Of a DNA stretch of 64,000 bases, positions 1 through 11,287 are shown piece by piece (positions within the stretch are counted from its first letter, which is position 1; each line of letters begins with the position of its first letter). Source of the stretch: Sequoia sempervirens (taxonomy: Eukaryota; Streptophyta; Pinopsida; Cupressales; Cupressaceae). The DNA lies in NCBI GenBank assembly GCA_007258455.2, contig VDFB02139280.1, positions 1-64,000 of the forward strand, given 5' to 3'. Position numbers and translations under genes: made by a program. The notes beneath the pieces were generated by a model, which saw nothing but the letters and a program-made list of their open reading frames with translations, ran no database searches and was not told where the DNA came from.

Positions 1-1260
1 TAAATATCAATGACCTATCCATGGATAAACTCTTGAATATATTGCAAGTGAATCTCTATATGTTTGGTCTATGGATCACGGACTAGGTCAAGCATGAAAT
101 ATATATATGGCACTCTAGTTGTCACAACATATGATTGATGGTCATCTAAATTAGATACCAAACTCAATGAAAATATTTTGAAACCAAATGGTCTTAGTGG
201 TGATTATAATATCCCCCTAATACTTAGCCTTAGTGGAGGATAGAGCAATAGTTGGTCCCACTTCTTTCTCAATCAAAAAAAACTAAGAGAGAATCTCTAA
301 CTTGAAATGGACTTGAGATCCTAAGAATCATTTGCCCAATATAAATCTATGGATCCCACCAAATCCATAAAAATAAAAATTTTGTAGTGAATACCAAAAT
401 TGTGAACTCATACCCCTAATGTAATGGAATATTCACTTGGTTTTCTTCTAATGTAGCTCATGGGACTCCTACATCAATTGTGAAACCATGCCCATAGCAA
501 ATGAAGTATTAGGCTTCATGTGAGTCAAGTAAATGAGGCCCCCAATAAATTTTTGATACAAGGTACCATCAACCAAAGGTGAATAGCACAAAGCCTCAAG
601 TTTAACTCTAGAAAGAAAGTAAGCCTTGGAAATCAAACTTACAGTTAGCTATGTGAAAGTATGAGAGAAAATCAAGAGAATATTTGGACAATGTAATGGT
701 GATCCTAGAAGTAGATGAAGATATATCAATCCTAATAAAATAATGCAATAATTCCATGTCAAACATCAAAAACCTATTATGAAGGGTAGTTTTTCCTAGC
801 TAATGGATGAAGAAAAAATCCTCTTGATCAATAGGGAATCAACATAGAGAACTAAAAGGGTGAGAGAATCATCCCACTGTAGAATGCAAATGCTTGGATT
901 TGAATGGGAAAGAGAAAAGTAAAGTATGAGAAGGAAGGAATGCATCTTAGCATACCAAGCCTAAGGGACATGTTTCAAGCCATAGATAGATTCCTAAGTC
1001 TACAAACCAAACAAGAATATAGCAGAAATATCTATGGTTTCTCTATGTATATCTCCTCCTCAAGGTCTTAGTGAATAAATGCACTCTTCACATACATCTA
1101 GTGAACCTCCTAGAATTTTTTGTAGCAATAGCATGAGTCAAATGGAATTCATCTTTCAATAGATGTGAATACCTTAGATAAATTAACACTAGGAACCTAA
1201 GAAAAACCCTTTGCAACCAACCATGCCTTATTCACTGACCTATCTATTGTGAATTTTTCC
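1..1260 (-). pseudogene. copia reverse transcriptase / RNase H remnant
   Basis: The minus strand at 942-1008 reads SIYGLKHVP, a stop, then AWYAKM, which is the conserved copia RT segment (usually [16 protein letters not shown]). About 80 bases upstream in the same sense, LDVCEECI matches the [10 protein letters not shown] block in degenerate form. At 1-80 the strand reads TKHIEIHLQYI, the RNase H end normally seen as RTKHIEIHYHFI. Several frameshifts and stops separate these blocks, so no functional enzyme is possible. The stretch between them is too decayed to translate with confidence. Confidence 0.72.
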
Positions 1261-2299
1261 TAATAGATCTACTTGCATCAAATAAGTTTCTTCCCTTCAG
1301 AAGGGGGAAAATTTCCCAAGTGTGATCCCTAATAAAGGAACTATACTCCTCCTACATAGTAGCTTCCCACTCAAGAAAGCTAGATACCTCTTGAGAATAT
1401 TGTGGATAAAAGGTAATAGTAATGTAGACATATAGAAGTTCCTAAAATTGTTAAAGTGTTTTCCTTGTTCTTGATTGAAATTCCCAACTCAATAGTCTAC
1501 AAGCTACATTTTTTATCAAGCCCAAGGTGGACTTTACTTTATAAAATTAGGAGGAGAATCATTAAATTTTGAATGATGACTAGGAGAGGAAGAAGGAAAA
1601 TCCTCATCATCACTCTTATCATCTATTATGGAGAAAGAAGAGTCATACAAAAGGATCAAAACCTTCAGCTCCCCATGCCAAATTTACAAGTTGTATTTTT
1701 CCAGTTAGTCCATAAGGATCAGACACCAATATTCTAGGGCCATACAAACCCATTACATGAAATGCTTTGAATCTTAAACAAGCTTATCCTGAGAGGAATA
1801 AATGAATTCCAAAAATCTTAGGAAAATATAAAGAAGGTTTCCCTATACGGGAATCATAGAATATGTCTAGATTCCAATATACCCAATGTTAGATAGTTGC
1901 TAAAAAGCACAAGCCAGAAAACACAATATGTGCCCTAGCCACACCTTCATAACTCCAAATACATGGATTAGATGCAATTTCTCCAATTATACTTCATCAA
2001 AAATATACCCAAATGGAGACCTAAATATTCAAATGAGTTATCATCTATCCCAAGTGACTCTAGTGTGAATATATGAGGAGAAGCATGAAGAGTGAAACTC
2101 AAAGAGCCCTCCTAAAAAAACACACATATTAATAAATAAATCATGTTTATAATGGAGTAGTTGATGACCCTTAATACCATCTAGATATCCTATAAATATG
2201 CAAGGTTTTCTATGTAGATACATGGCCTTAATTTTTCTCTAATAAACTATAAAACTATAAAGCACTTAACTATTTATTTTTTAACACTCCAAACTTCAA

Positions 2300-2800
2300 A
2301 AGGTGTGACTCCCTTCAAGGATATTGATAAAGAAAGTGACCTTCTAGATCTAACAAGAATAATTAATGGCCTCCACCCAATATTGAGGTACAAGAGATCT
2401 AGATTGTACTTTAAGGACCTATTATTTCATTCTACCACACTATTCTACTAAGTATTGTATGGAATTGTGTGCTACGATTCAATCCCCTATGTAGTGTAAA
2501 GCTATTCAAAATGATAGTTGATATACTCACCATAATTTTTTATGCGCAAAACCCTAATGGTTTTTCTTGCCTACTTCTCTATAAAAAAATTGAAGTCTTA
2601 AAAGTGCTCAAAGACCTCAATTTTTTGTGAAAGAAAGTACACCCAGTCGTACCTAGAAAAGTCATCAATGAATGTCAAAATATATCTAGTCCTACTAAAG
2701 GAAGGATGTGTAAATGGTCTATCCAAATAACTATGAACTAACTCTAGTATCTATGAAACTCTCCATGCCTTTCCTTTGTCAAAATTATCTTTGGGATGTT
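2300..2800 (-). pseudogene. copia integrase core remnant
   Basis: The minus strand over 2625-2680 reads TFIDDFSRYDWVYF, the copia integrase block that follows the first catalytic Asp (usually [15 protein letters not shown]). Neighbouring sequence on both sides is compatible with integrase but interrupted. It lies between the protease remnant (higher coordinates) and the RT remnant (lower coordinates), as expected for copia rather than gypsy order. It is inactive, and its borders are approximate. Confidence 0.7.
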
Positions 2801-3116
2801 TACTAAGGATGCAGCCCTAGAAAACACCATTAGAAAATAAAATAAAAGGAAACCTATAACCATGATTTCATACTTGAGATTTTGTAATTAGTAGTAGCTA
2901 AGATGGTCAAACTACTCATGGTATAACTTACTTCATTGGAATGAGTGAGTAGAATAGTTAAAGGGGTCAAGAAAAAAGTGAAAAAAGATAAAGTTTATAA
3001 TAGTGATCTACTCTCCCCACTACAACTATAGAACCTCTGTACATTTTATTGATAACCACTATTTATAAATATTGATATCAACTTGCTTGCATGAACCAAT
3101 GTGAGTGATCTAATAT

Positions 3117-3330
3117 CTAAATTGATAGAATATTAGTTGACAATGGGGATACACAAAGAGCATACTTTAATGTGTCATTCCCCACATCAACAAAACCTCT
3201 CCTAGACACCCCAACAAGAGTGTTGTCACCCATCAAAAAAACTAGCATTGTACAAGACTCCAAGAATATGAGGTCATCTTGAGATAAATTTGTGTGGTGT
3301 GAAGTACCCAAATCAATAACCCTTGTGGAT
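3117..3330 (-). pseudogene. copia aspartic protease remnant
   Basis: An open 64-codon stretch, extending a few codons further upstream, reads VIDLGTSHHTNL, corresponding to the copia protease active site W-x-x-DSGAS-x-H-M. Here the catalytic DSG has become DLG. Downstream, DNTLVGVSRRGFVDVGN and LSTNILSI match the protease body and the start of the gag-pre-integrase region (LSANLLSV in intact elements). The active-site Ser-to-Leu change and the surrounding stops show it is not functional. Confidence 0.75.
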
Positions 3331-3490
3331 GGGAATATGCACCTACTATAAGGGCCTTGTGATGTTCTTACCCCCTGTTGTTATCTTTTTCCTTAGTAGA
3401 CCCTTTATGTGAACTTTTTTTTATTAACTCATGAACATTAATGTTATTCTTCTCCAGCATATGTGTTAAGTGATCTATTTGTTTCTTCAA

Positions 3491-3532
3491 ACAATTGTGT
3501 TCATCATGACCAAGCCTTTTTCAATAGGAACA
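3491..3532 (-). pseudogene. copia gag CCHC zinc-knuckle remnant
   Basis: The minus strand reads CSY-stop-KRLGHDEHNC. The spacing is exactly that of a CX2CX4HX4C nucleocapsid knuckle, with the second cysteine codon turned into TGA. It sits just upstream of the protease remnant, as in intact copia gag-pol. Confidence 0.65.
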
Positions 3533-3779
3533 TGTGACCTTTTCTTTCTTAGTATTATCACCTTTTGAAGAAGAGATCTCAAAAGCTACTTTAGAAGGAA
3601 CAAGATTTTGGTCCTTGTTTCTCCTTTTTCTCTTATTTTTTGTTTCTTGTACTTATTGTATAATCCTTTATATTCTTTAATTTCTTTATTATCAACTAGG
3701 GTATGTAATAAAAAATACTCAATGTCTTCTCATGTGGATCGTGTCACTCCTACGCATAGCCCCTCCTCACTAGATGTGT

Positions 3780-5090
3780 TTGGCTTGATCAACGCCCCTC
3801 CTGGGCATGCCTCTCTCTCTCTCACGTTGTTGCTCGTTCCCCGTATGTTGCTAATTCCACCACATCTAAGCCATTTTTTAGGGTTTCATAGGGCCCTTCC
3901 TTGTATTTGACCTTTGATTCCTCTACTCGAGTGCTTCCCGCAAAATTCCAATGCCCAATGTTCCTCCTATAGTACCTAATGCTACTTTCAGGGGTCGCTC
4001 CTTCACCTTGGTGACCAGGGCTGGTTTTGCTCACCCCCCTCTAGTGTTCCCTAACCCCTCAAGTAAACCTTCTCTAGTGGTGGTATACAAGATGAAAGTG
4101 GCTGAGAATGAAGATTTGTATTGGAGGTTTGTCTTGTTTTACTGCTTTGCCAATATTTGGCCCTCTCTCCTCGACCTAAATAAGTGGGTTTTGGAGCATT
4201 GGAGGATGTTAGTTTTGGTTAAGATCGAACTCTTCCCTTGTACTAAAGGTTTTTTCATTGCTACATTCACTTCTATTGAGGATCGTGGTGTAGTTTTGGG
4301 TCATCTTTGGGCTTGGGGAGTTCACTCTCTTACTCCCAAACCTTGGTCATCTTCCTTCAATCCCCTTACTAAACCGCTCAAATATGTGTTTGATTTGGAT
4401 TAGACTCTCGAATCTCCCCCTTCAATTTTGGGAGGAGACTTGCTTTGAAGCCATTGCAAACTCAATTGTTTGCTTTTTTGAAAACTGATGATGCCATTTA
4501 ATTTATGGGCCATTCTACATGTGCTCGATTTTTGATGGATATTGACATCTCTTTGCCTCTCCATGAAGAGGTGGTTTTTTTGGTCGAGGATCGACCCTAT
4601 TCACAACCGATCGACTATGAGGGTTGCACCTTTAGTTGCCATCATTATTTTTCTACTAGTCACTTGGCTTCGAATTGTTCTCTCTAGCACCAAAAGGGTG
4701 CGGCAACTTGCTGGAAGGATGTGAATGATGATATCCTAGCTATTTAGGCTTCTAAATCTCCTATGGTGGCTTCCCCCCAGGATTTTGTGGATCCTTCTGC
4801 CCCTGGATCGGATTTGGTTTTCCTTGTTGTCCTTAGTGGTGCTCTTGAACGTGCTCCTTTTGCTCTGCCTATTGTTACTTCCGTGCCTCAAGTTTTTGTT
4901 GGGGTCAATGACTATTCCTCTCCTAGTTATCCTCATGTTCCCCCCTCGAGTGCTCTTGGTCTCCTTATGGAGGAGCCCTTTGTTCTCTCTTGCAGTGGTG
5001 TCCTAATAATAGTATCTCTTGGACCATTATTCATAGAAGGTATAAACAACCCTCCTCTACCTCTTCCAATTCTCTTTCTCGTGACTTAGC
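3780..5090 (+). pseudogene. DUF4283 / zinc-knuckle protein pseudogene
   Basis: Plus-strand pieces in two or more frames form one decayed gene. The 3951-4403 frame carries a DUF4283-like domain (LNKWVLEHWRMLV, then KGFFIATFTSIEDRGVVL, then LTPKPWSSSFNP). The 4505-4687 frame continues with the usual linker (PIDYEG) and a knuckle CHHYFSTSHLASNC, where the second Cys of CX2CX4HX4C is Tyr. A proline/serine-rich tail follows to about 5090. Proteins of this type are abundant in plants and are often the ORF1 of LINE-type retrotransposons. No reverse transcriptase follows here. There is a stop between the two halves and at least one frameshift, so it is non-functional. Confidence 0.65.
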
Positions 5091-5414
5091 ATGGTTAAGT
5101 TTGTTTGTACAAAGTTTAATCCCTATCCTTTTGTTTCTTTTTGGTTCATAGCTCCTGTCAAAATCTTTGTTGGTCTTGGTTTGTTTCCTTTTTGTCTCAC
5201 CTCTGGTGAGATTTTTTCCATTTTCCTTGATGGTTGTCTTGTTTGGGTACGGGCCCTTCCCATTTTTATCTTAATCAAAACTAGGGTATATGACGTAGAG
5301 GATTTTATAGTGCCTATCTAGATGAATTCATCCTATTTCCTAATAAGAGAGACAAAAAATTCATCTATAGATGGCATAGTGAAGTGAATTCCCAAGGCAA
5401 TCTTTTTGACATGC
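5091..5414. other. No gene recognised; target-side flank of the gypsy element
   Basis: Short open frames on the plus strand (for example 5091-5321) may be the eroded tail of the DUF4283 pseudogene, but no domain can be named. The stretch ends at the left copy of the gypsy target-site duplication. Confidence 0.4.
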
Positions 5415-5419
5415 AAGGT
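5415..5419. repeat. Target-site duplication AAGGT, left copy
   Basis: AAGGT lies immediately outside the terminal TG of the low-coordinate LTR and is repeated immediately outside the terminal CA of the other LTR at 12607-12611. A 5-bp duplication is standard for Ty3/gypsy integration. Confidence 0.85.
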
Positions 5420-5849
5420 TGATCCAAAAAGAATCTATGATAATTGTTGCTTAGTGAACATTAAATTAGGTAAATGATAATATTTTTCTTAAAACTTAAA
5501 TAAAAGCTTTTAAAAAGACATTCAAGAAATTGAGAAAATAAAATAGAGCACGTAATTAAGAGAAGACAAGAGCTTGCAAGTTGATAACAGAGTTCTCCCA
5601 AATGGGCTACATCTCTGGGTCCCTCTCCAATGAGTGATTGATCCTTTATAATGTCCAAATGCAAATGGTATATCCAAAATGGCCCTTCAACTTGCATATA
5701 ATAGTCTCACCATAGTCCTCTCCAACAATAATTTGAAGTCTTTCAATATTTCTCTCTCCTAATAGAAGGTTTTGGCTTCAAAAACCCTTAGAAAACCTCT
5801 ATCCATATTAAAAAATACAACTTCAAATAATTTGTGTAGTATAAGTTTA

Positions 5850-5925
5850 TGTCTTCAACCTGTGACTCAATGGTAAGTATATTTCCCTTTTTATAAGAAG
5901 GCTCAGGTTCAAACTTGAGCCCCTT
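5850..5925 (+). repeat. tRNA-like module in the 3' LTR
   Basis: The plus strand has a D-arm-like GACTCAATGGTAAG, a small stem-loop pairing CCTT with AAGG around TTTATAAG, then GGCTCAGGTTCAAACTTGAG. The last resembles a T-arm with a pol III B-box-like GGTTCAAAC. The matching place in the 5' LTR (about 11726-11800) has a perfect 6-bp stem GGCTCA/TGAGCC around AATTCAAACC. It lacks a convincing acceptor stem and is not called a tRNA gene. Confidence 0.45.
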
Positions 5926-6044
5926 CTTTTTTGGGCTCATTGATTTACATAACAAATATCATACCTTCTGATCATATATCACACAAAATGCATTTGGCAC
6001 TTTGGATTGTTTAAATATTCTTGGTTGCATTTATACTCCGAGGA

Positions 6045-6110
6045 CCCCGCATGTAGTGGTGGAGAGTAAAAGTTGCAAGCAGGAGGTCAATAGTTTGAAC
6101 CCCATCAACC
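6045..6110 (+). repeat. Second tRNA-like module in the 3' LTR
   Basis: TAGTGGTGGAGAGTAAAAG, followed after a short gap by GGAGGTC and TAGTTTGAACCCC, resembles A-box and B-box halves of a tRNA promoter. It is the counterpart of the module at about 12112-12190 in the other LTR. Confidence 0.4.
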
Positions 6111-6552
6111 AACTTTTTAACAAATGAAACAAACTGAGCAACCGTAGGGGTGCCACATGGCACCCAACCATTAGTCCATGTGGCATCATTTGATTTTCTC
6201 ACACCTTGACACATGGCACCATGCAATTGGTCCATGCTAGTTGTTGTTCCAAGTCAAATACCATGCCATTTGTCATATGGCAACATTTGGGCCTACCACA
6301 TCAGCTCCCTGCCATGTCACTACCAACTATACCTACCATGTCACCATGTTGATGTCATGTTGATGTCAACATCCATACTGCCTTGGTCAACCTATTTTGT
6401 AAAACTTTTACTAGCCATAACTTTCACATATGAACTCTGTTTGATGTGATTCAAGTGGCATTGGAATCATGTCAATGAGATCTTCGACATGGTGCCATTT
6501 TTTAGCTTTTGGAACTATCAAATTTTTAGTGAACAACTATCTTCCTAGATCA

Positions 6553-6567
6553 ATCCTCCCCACTAGA
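6553..6567 (-). other. Polypurine tract of the gypsy element
   Basis: On the minus strand AGTGGGGAGGAT abuts the first base of the 3' LTR. This is where plus-strand DNA synthesis would be primed, and it sets the inner border of the LTR at 6552/6553. Confidence 0.75.
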
Positions 6568-6593
6568 GAGATTTTGTACCTCCAAAAGCTTGA

Positions 6594-7349
6594 TTACACA
6601 GAAAGTAAGTGAGGGTAAAACTCCCTCACTTTCCCAACTTCCATCCATTTTAATTTGCTAGGATTCATCCATTTAAGTCCCACTTTAAGGTACTCAACAA
6701 CACCCCTTTGTGAATTTATGACATTTTTGTCAAGGGTGACATCTTCCTGCAACTCGTTCATGTACTCAAGTGATAGATCATCAGTAGAAGGAACTTGAAC
6801 ATTAGCCTCCTCATCTAGTATCATAGGAGGTTCATACAATTTCAAATTCTCTACATTCACAACTGAGTAAATATGCATATAAGGAGGTAGATTTAAGCGA
6901 AAAACATTTTAACCGATCTTTTCCTGAATCTCAAAGGGTCCATACGTGATCATCTTGAGCTTCTTACCTTCACCTTGCATTCTTTCCTTACTGATGTGTA
7001 ACCAAACTTTGTCACCAACCTGAAATTGTTGGTCAACATGATGCTTATCATGTTGGGCTTTGTACTTTGCCTGGATTTTCTCCAACTGTGCTTCAACTGC
7101 CTGATGGACTACATGGATCTTTTGGATGAACTTCAAGGCCTTATCTGCATTATGATGTCCATCCTTAATATCTTCCTTCTCGAAAGAAAAATACATAGTT
7201 TTCCTTGGAAGATAACCGAAACAAGTCTCAAAAGGAGATCTTTGAGTAGAAGAGTGTGTTGCATGGTTGTAAGCACGATGCAAATAATGTAGAATTTCAT
7301 CCCACAACTTAGGATGTTTACTACAATAACCTCTGAGAAGATGAACCAT
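6594..7349 (-). pseudogene. gypsy integrase C-terminus with chromodomain-like tail
   Basis: Two adjacent open stretches. 6909-7349 contains the late integrase region: WDEILHYLHRAYNHATHSST and SPFETCFGYLP, then FQVGDKVWLHISKERM and the GPFEI motif that starts the C-terminal domain. 6594-6878 continues with VVNVENLKLYEP, standard in plant gypsy elements. It ends in GLKWMNPSKLKWMEVGKVREFYPHL, whose spaced Trp residues recall the WKGxxxxxxTWE core of a chromodomain. A frame change separates the two parts. The chromodomain reading is inference. Confidence 0.8.
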
Positions 7350-7460
7350 TGTTTTATTGATGATTTTTTTTTGTCCATCTATCTAAGGATGGAATGTTGT
7401 GCTCTTCTTTAGTCTTGTGTCCATAAGCTCCCATAATGTTGAGAAAAATTCCCCCACAAA

Positions 7461-8150
7461 TCAAGAATCTTGATTTGATACAATAGAAGTTGGAAGCCCA
7501 AAATGAACCCATACAAATTGGAATAACATGTGTGTTAGCTCAGCTATGACTTGTTTTTTACAATGCATCAAAATGCACATTTTGTTGAACCTATCCACTA
7601 CCGCAAATAGATAATCATGTCCTTTCCTAGAAATTGGTAGTTGGACTCTGAAAAAATCCATTAAGATACTCTCCCATGGATGAGATGGTACAGGTAGAGG
7701 TGTATACAATACCAACTTCCTATTCCTAGGCTCAATGCTTGTTGAACGGATTACACATCTTCTAATGCACTTAAACACAGTTTATTGCATACGAGGCCAA
7801 TAACAATATTTTTGTAGTTGTGACATTTTTTTGCTTACCCCAAAGTGTCCAACAATCAATGATGTATGTGCTTCTCTAATTACTTGTGCTAGTTCATCTT
7901 GTGGAATACACAACTTCCCTAAGTGATACAGTAATTTGTCTTGCACATAGTAGTTTATCTCTTCTACATGTTTGCCTTGAATTAATGTTGCATATATATC
8001 CTTAAAGTCTTTGTCATTAGCATATTTTTCTTGATAAATTTCGTGTGCCATTAGACTATTTTGAAGAATAATTATAGCATTTGTTATAGGAGGCCTAGAC
8101 AACATATTTTCTACTTTGTTTTGAACCCCTTTCTTATATTTTATAACCAA
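7461..8150 (-). pseudogene. gypsy integrase zinc-binding and catalytic core
   Basis: 7782-8150 carries EAHTSLIVGHFGVSKK and LQKYCYWPRM, the His half of the HHCC zinc domain. After a stop, 7461-7778 reads KCIRRCVIRS, where the second Cys of the expected CxxC has become Arg. It then gives HPWESILMDF (first catalytic Asp) and GLPTSIVSNQDS (normally SDRD, second Asp region). The catalytic Glu region lies in the next open stretch. Stops and the missing Cys make it inactive. Confidence 0.85.
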
Positions 8151-8159
8151 ATGAAACTA

Positions 8160-9640
8160 TTGTAGAAAACCCATCCACCTAAAGTGCCTGCTTTGTTGCA
8201 ATTTAGATTGTGAGTGCAATTATTGAAGTGGTTAATGATCTATGTATTATCATTTCCTTACCCATTAGGTAGTGTTTACACTTCTTTACACTTTGTACTA
8301 ATGCATATAGTTCTTTATCATATGTGGGATATTTCTTACCATAGTTGTGAAAGTTTCAGAATGAAAGCACATAGGTTTACCTCCTTGCATGAGTACTACT
8401 CCCATGGAAAACCCACTAGCATCTGTTTCAATTTTGAATGGTTGTTGTAGATCCAGTAGAGCCAAAATGAGTGCAATGCTTAGCTTTTCCTTTAAAGTAT
8501 TGAAGGCCTTTTGCAGCGGACCTCCCCACTAGAAATATTTCTTTACTCTTTTTAGTGTGTGCAATGGAGATGCTATGTAGGAGAAGTTAGCTATGAACTT
8601 CCTCCAATATTGTACTATACCTTGAAAACTTCTAACTTCTATAACTGTACTTGGCTTTGGCCAGTTTACAATGACTTTGACCTTTGCAGGACCCACTTTC
8701 AAGTGACCTCCTCCAACAATATAGTCTAAGTACACTAATGATGTCTTATGGAATTTGCATTTTGACATCTTTACATACAATTTTTCTTTCCTCAATACAT
8801 CTAGTACTTTTATCACATGCTCTTCCCAAGTTCAACTAAATACACGTATATCATCCAAATAAACTATGAAAAATTTATCTATGAATGGTTGGAAGACATC
8901 ATTCATGACTCTCATAAAGGTAGTTGGTGTATTACAAAGCCCAAAGGGCATGATCAACCACTCATACAATCCCTATTTTGTCTTAAACGTAGTTTTCCAT
9001 ATATCATTATCTGCAATTCTTATTTGATGATATCCACTATGCAAGTCCAACTTAGTAAAAAAATTGTAGGTTTCAATTGATCAAGTAAGTCATCTATTCA
9101 GGGAAGAGGATACATGTTCTTTACCGTTATCTTGTTTAGGGATCTATAATCGATGCACATTCTCCATGACCTGTCCATCTTTGGAACCAACACAATTGGA
9201 GAACCACAAGGAGAGGTACTTGGATGAATAACTCCTTTCTCAACCAACTCCTAAACCTACTTCTTGATTTCCTCATTCTACAAATTGATAAAGGGTACAT
9301 GACGATGTTTGGAAGAGGTACATCCTGTTGTAACTAGATTTTATTTTGTATCTCTCTTTGGTGGCAATCCCTTTAGCTCCTGAAATAAGTCATCATAGGT
9401 GAAAACTACTTTGACCAATTCAGTTTTGTGCTTTGGATCACACCCTTTGAATGCCTTGGATTTTTCATCCTCTTTGGCTTTTATAATCATCAATACAAAT
9501 TTTTTAGTAGCATTGATTAACCTCTTCATTTGTCTAGTATTCACTACTGCTAGATTAGTCTTTATCTTATGTGCACGTACAATGTACTCTTTACCATCCT
9601 TAAAAAGGTGATATTTATTTTCTCCCCTATAAAAGATTGC
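8160..9640 (-). pseudogene. gypsy reverse transcriptase / RNase H
   Basis: The RT active site VYLDD is read at 8850-8864 on the minus strand (GTT TAT TTG GAT GAT). Downstream, 8529-8816 gives KLYVKMSKCKFHKTSLVYLDYIV and VRSFQGIVQYWRKFIANFS, the RT thumb and connection region. Upstream, about 9000-9250 matches the RT palm, and 9341-9544 is the linker before RT. RNase H lies between about 8160 and 8520 in broken frames. There are many stops. Confidence 0.85.
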
Positions 9641-9643
9641 TTT

Positions 9644-9900
9644 TCAGTCATAAAGATAGGGACTCCCTAGTACAATGCCACAAATATCTAAAGGGGCTAC
9701 ATCAACTTCTACCTCATCTATGAAGTTTGCAGTGATGGAAAATCTTAACTTACATTGCTTTGTTACTTGTAATTGTGCATCATTGCAAACCCATCCAAGT
9801 GGATATGGCTTTGGATGAGGTGTTGTAGCCAATTTGAGTTTTTTTATGAATTCTTCATATATTAAAGTTACTTGAGATCCTGTATCAAACAGAGTATCAA
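9644..9900 (-). pseudogene. gypsy retropepsin-type protease
   Basis: The active site FDTGSQVTLIYEEF is read at about 9845-9900, and 9644-9832 continues with DVAPLDICGIVLGSPYLYD, the protease C-terminal part. A frameshift lies between them, and gag above runs through the DTG region in another frame. The Asp-Thr-Gly triad itself is intact. Confidence 0.8.
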
Positions 9901-11260
9901 TCTTTGTATGCTTTGTTTAACCCGAATATGAAATAACTTATTTCTATGCTCATCAATCTTAGGTGGAGAAGATTCTTTACTTGAACTTGCACTTGCATTT
10001 GAAAAACTTGTATCAACAAAAAGAGATATACCTTTTCCTTTACCTTGGATCCTGGTAGCAACAATCTTTGTCTCACCCCTAGAGTTAGATTCAAGATCGT
10101 ATTGTGCTACAACAGAAGTCTTTTGTTTTCCTTTGTTTCCTCCATACTTCTTTGGCCTTAGTTCTGAATGCAGCTTCCAACACTTTGAGTTATCATGCCC
10201 CTCCTTGCAATGGGAGCATGTGGGCTTATCACCCTCCTTCTTGATGGTAGTTGTATTTTTCCCCTTTTCTTTTCCTTTGGGTCTACCTTCAAACTTAGAT
10301 GGCTTCTTGAAAAAAAATTCATTGAAAGTACTCTTACCTCTTGATTCCAAATGTGTGGCTTGTACACATACTTCATCTAGATTACTAGGATTTAAAACCA
10401 AAATGGTATGTCTTAAGTAAGAGTGAAGACCACCTATATACTTGAGCAATGCGTCTTGGGTGTATAATGGGATATTAACTGTAATAGCCTGCTTCCTAAC
10501 TTCATGAGTATAGTCTTGGAAAGTTTGACCTTTACCCTACCTAAAAGTTTGTTAGTTCATAGTTAACTATTGCATATGGCTTAAGGGATAAAACTGCTTC
10601 TTAAGGGTAGTTACAAACTCCATCCAAGTTAAGTTGACACTACCATGTCGAGCAATTTATGCTCGAGGTTTACTCTCCCACTAGATGAGAGTGATTCCTC
10701 CCAACCGAAGAGTAGCTAGTTGGATTTTAGAAGCATCATCTAAGAGACCTTGAATTCTACAATATAATTCTACTTGTTGAACCCAATCATCTAGTTTCTT
10801 AGCATTCAACTCTCCACAATATTTTGGTAGTTCAAACTTTACATCCAACTTGATTACAGGTTTATGTACACTCTTGAAAGGATTAGAAAAAGAAATAACA
10901 TTAGAAGGTGAAGATGGAGATGGAGGATTTTTTGGAGGTTCATCATCACTTCCTTCTCTTTTCCCTTTGTCCTCCTGATCTTCGTGGTCCTTATGCTTTT
11001 CTCACTTCGGAAAACCTCCTCCTTCAAACTTCTTTCTTTCTTGTCTCTCTTGATAAAACACTTCTACCGTAGCCTTCATGTCAAGAAAGGCTCATTGAAA
11101 ACCTTTCACATCAAGCTCAAAAGATCTTTGTTTAGCTTTCATCTCGTCCATCTTTAGTGGTGGAAAAGTTCTTTGTTTACCAATCTCAGGATTAATCTCT
11201 GCAAGTGTGCCTTCACCTCGTCGACTCCTAGATCATGTTAACCTCCACTTCTACAACCAC
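9868..11260 (-). pseudogene. gypsy gag (capsid and zinc knuckle)
   Basis: From 11240 downward the minus strand gives a gag N-terminus. Next comes the capsid (Retrotrans_gag) core with FELPKYCGELNAKKLDDWV and ATLRLGGITLIWWES at about 10650-10860. The open stretch 9868-10449 holds a basic linker and the knuckle CSHCKEGHDNSKC (CX2CX3HX4C, all ligands present). A stop within WWESKPRA and others upstream break the frame. Gag would form the virus-like particle and bind the element RNA. Confidence 0.8.
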
Positions 11261-11271
11261 TAGTCAAACAA

Positions 11272-11284
11272 GGCTCTGATACCA
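11272..11284 (-). other. Primer binding site (initiator tRNA-Met) of the gypsy element
   Basis: The minus strand reads TGGTATCAGAGCC three bases inside the 5' LTR, the classical plant tRNA-iMet 3'-end complement. It fixes element orientation and the LTR border at 11287/11288. Confidence 0.9.
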
Positions 11285-11287
11285 ACT

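Larger units (their letters stand above)
1..3560 (-). mobile_element. Degenerate Ty1/copia retrotransposon remnant, minus strand
   Basis: Read on the minus strand, recognisable copia pieces occur in the expected order from high to low coordinate: a gag zinc knuckle (3491-3532), a protease (3117-3330), an integrase core (about 2625-2680), a reverse transcriptase (about 940-1110) and the end of RNase H (1-80). All are broken by stops and indels, so it is a dead element. No LTR was found at either side. The low-coordinate end leaves the window and the high-coordinate end fades into a DUF4283 pseudogene near 3.7 kb. The order is seen directly; the family assignment rests on copia domain signatures. 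Confidence 0.75.
5420..6552 (-). repeat. 3' LTR of the gypsy element
   Basis: 1133 bp, clearly homologous to 11288-12606 along its whole length. Matching landmarks include the start near AAAAGAATCTATGA, the segment AATAAAAGCTTTTAAAAAGA, and the ends CTAGATCA / CTGGATCA. It is about 186 bp shorter than the partner LTR, mainly because the block matching 11868-12065 is missing. It still carries two tRNA-like modules (about 5850-5925 and 6045-6110). Confidence 0.9.
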
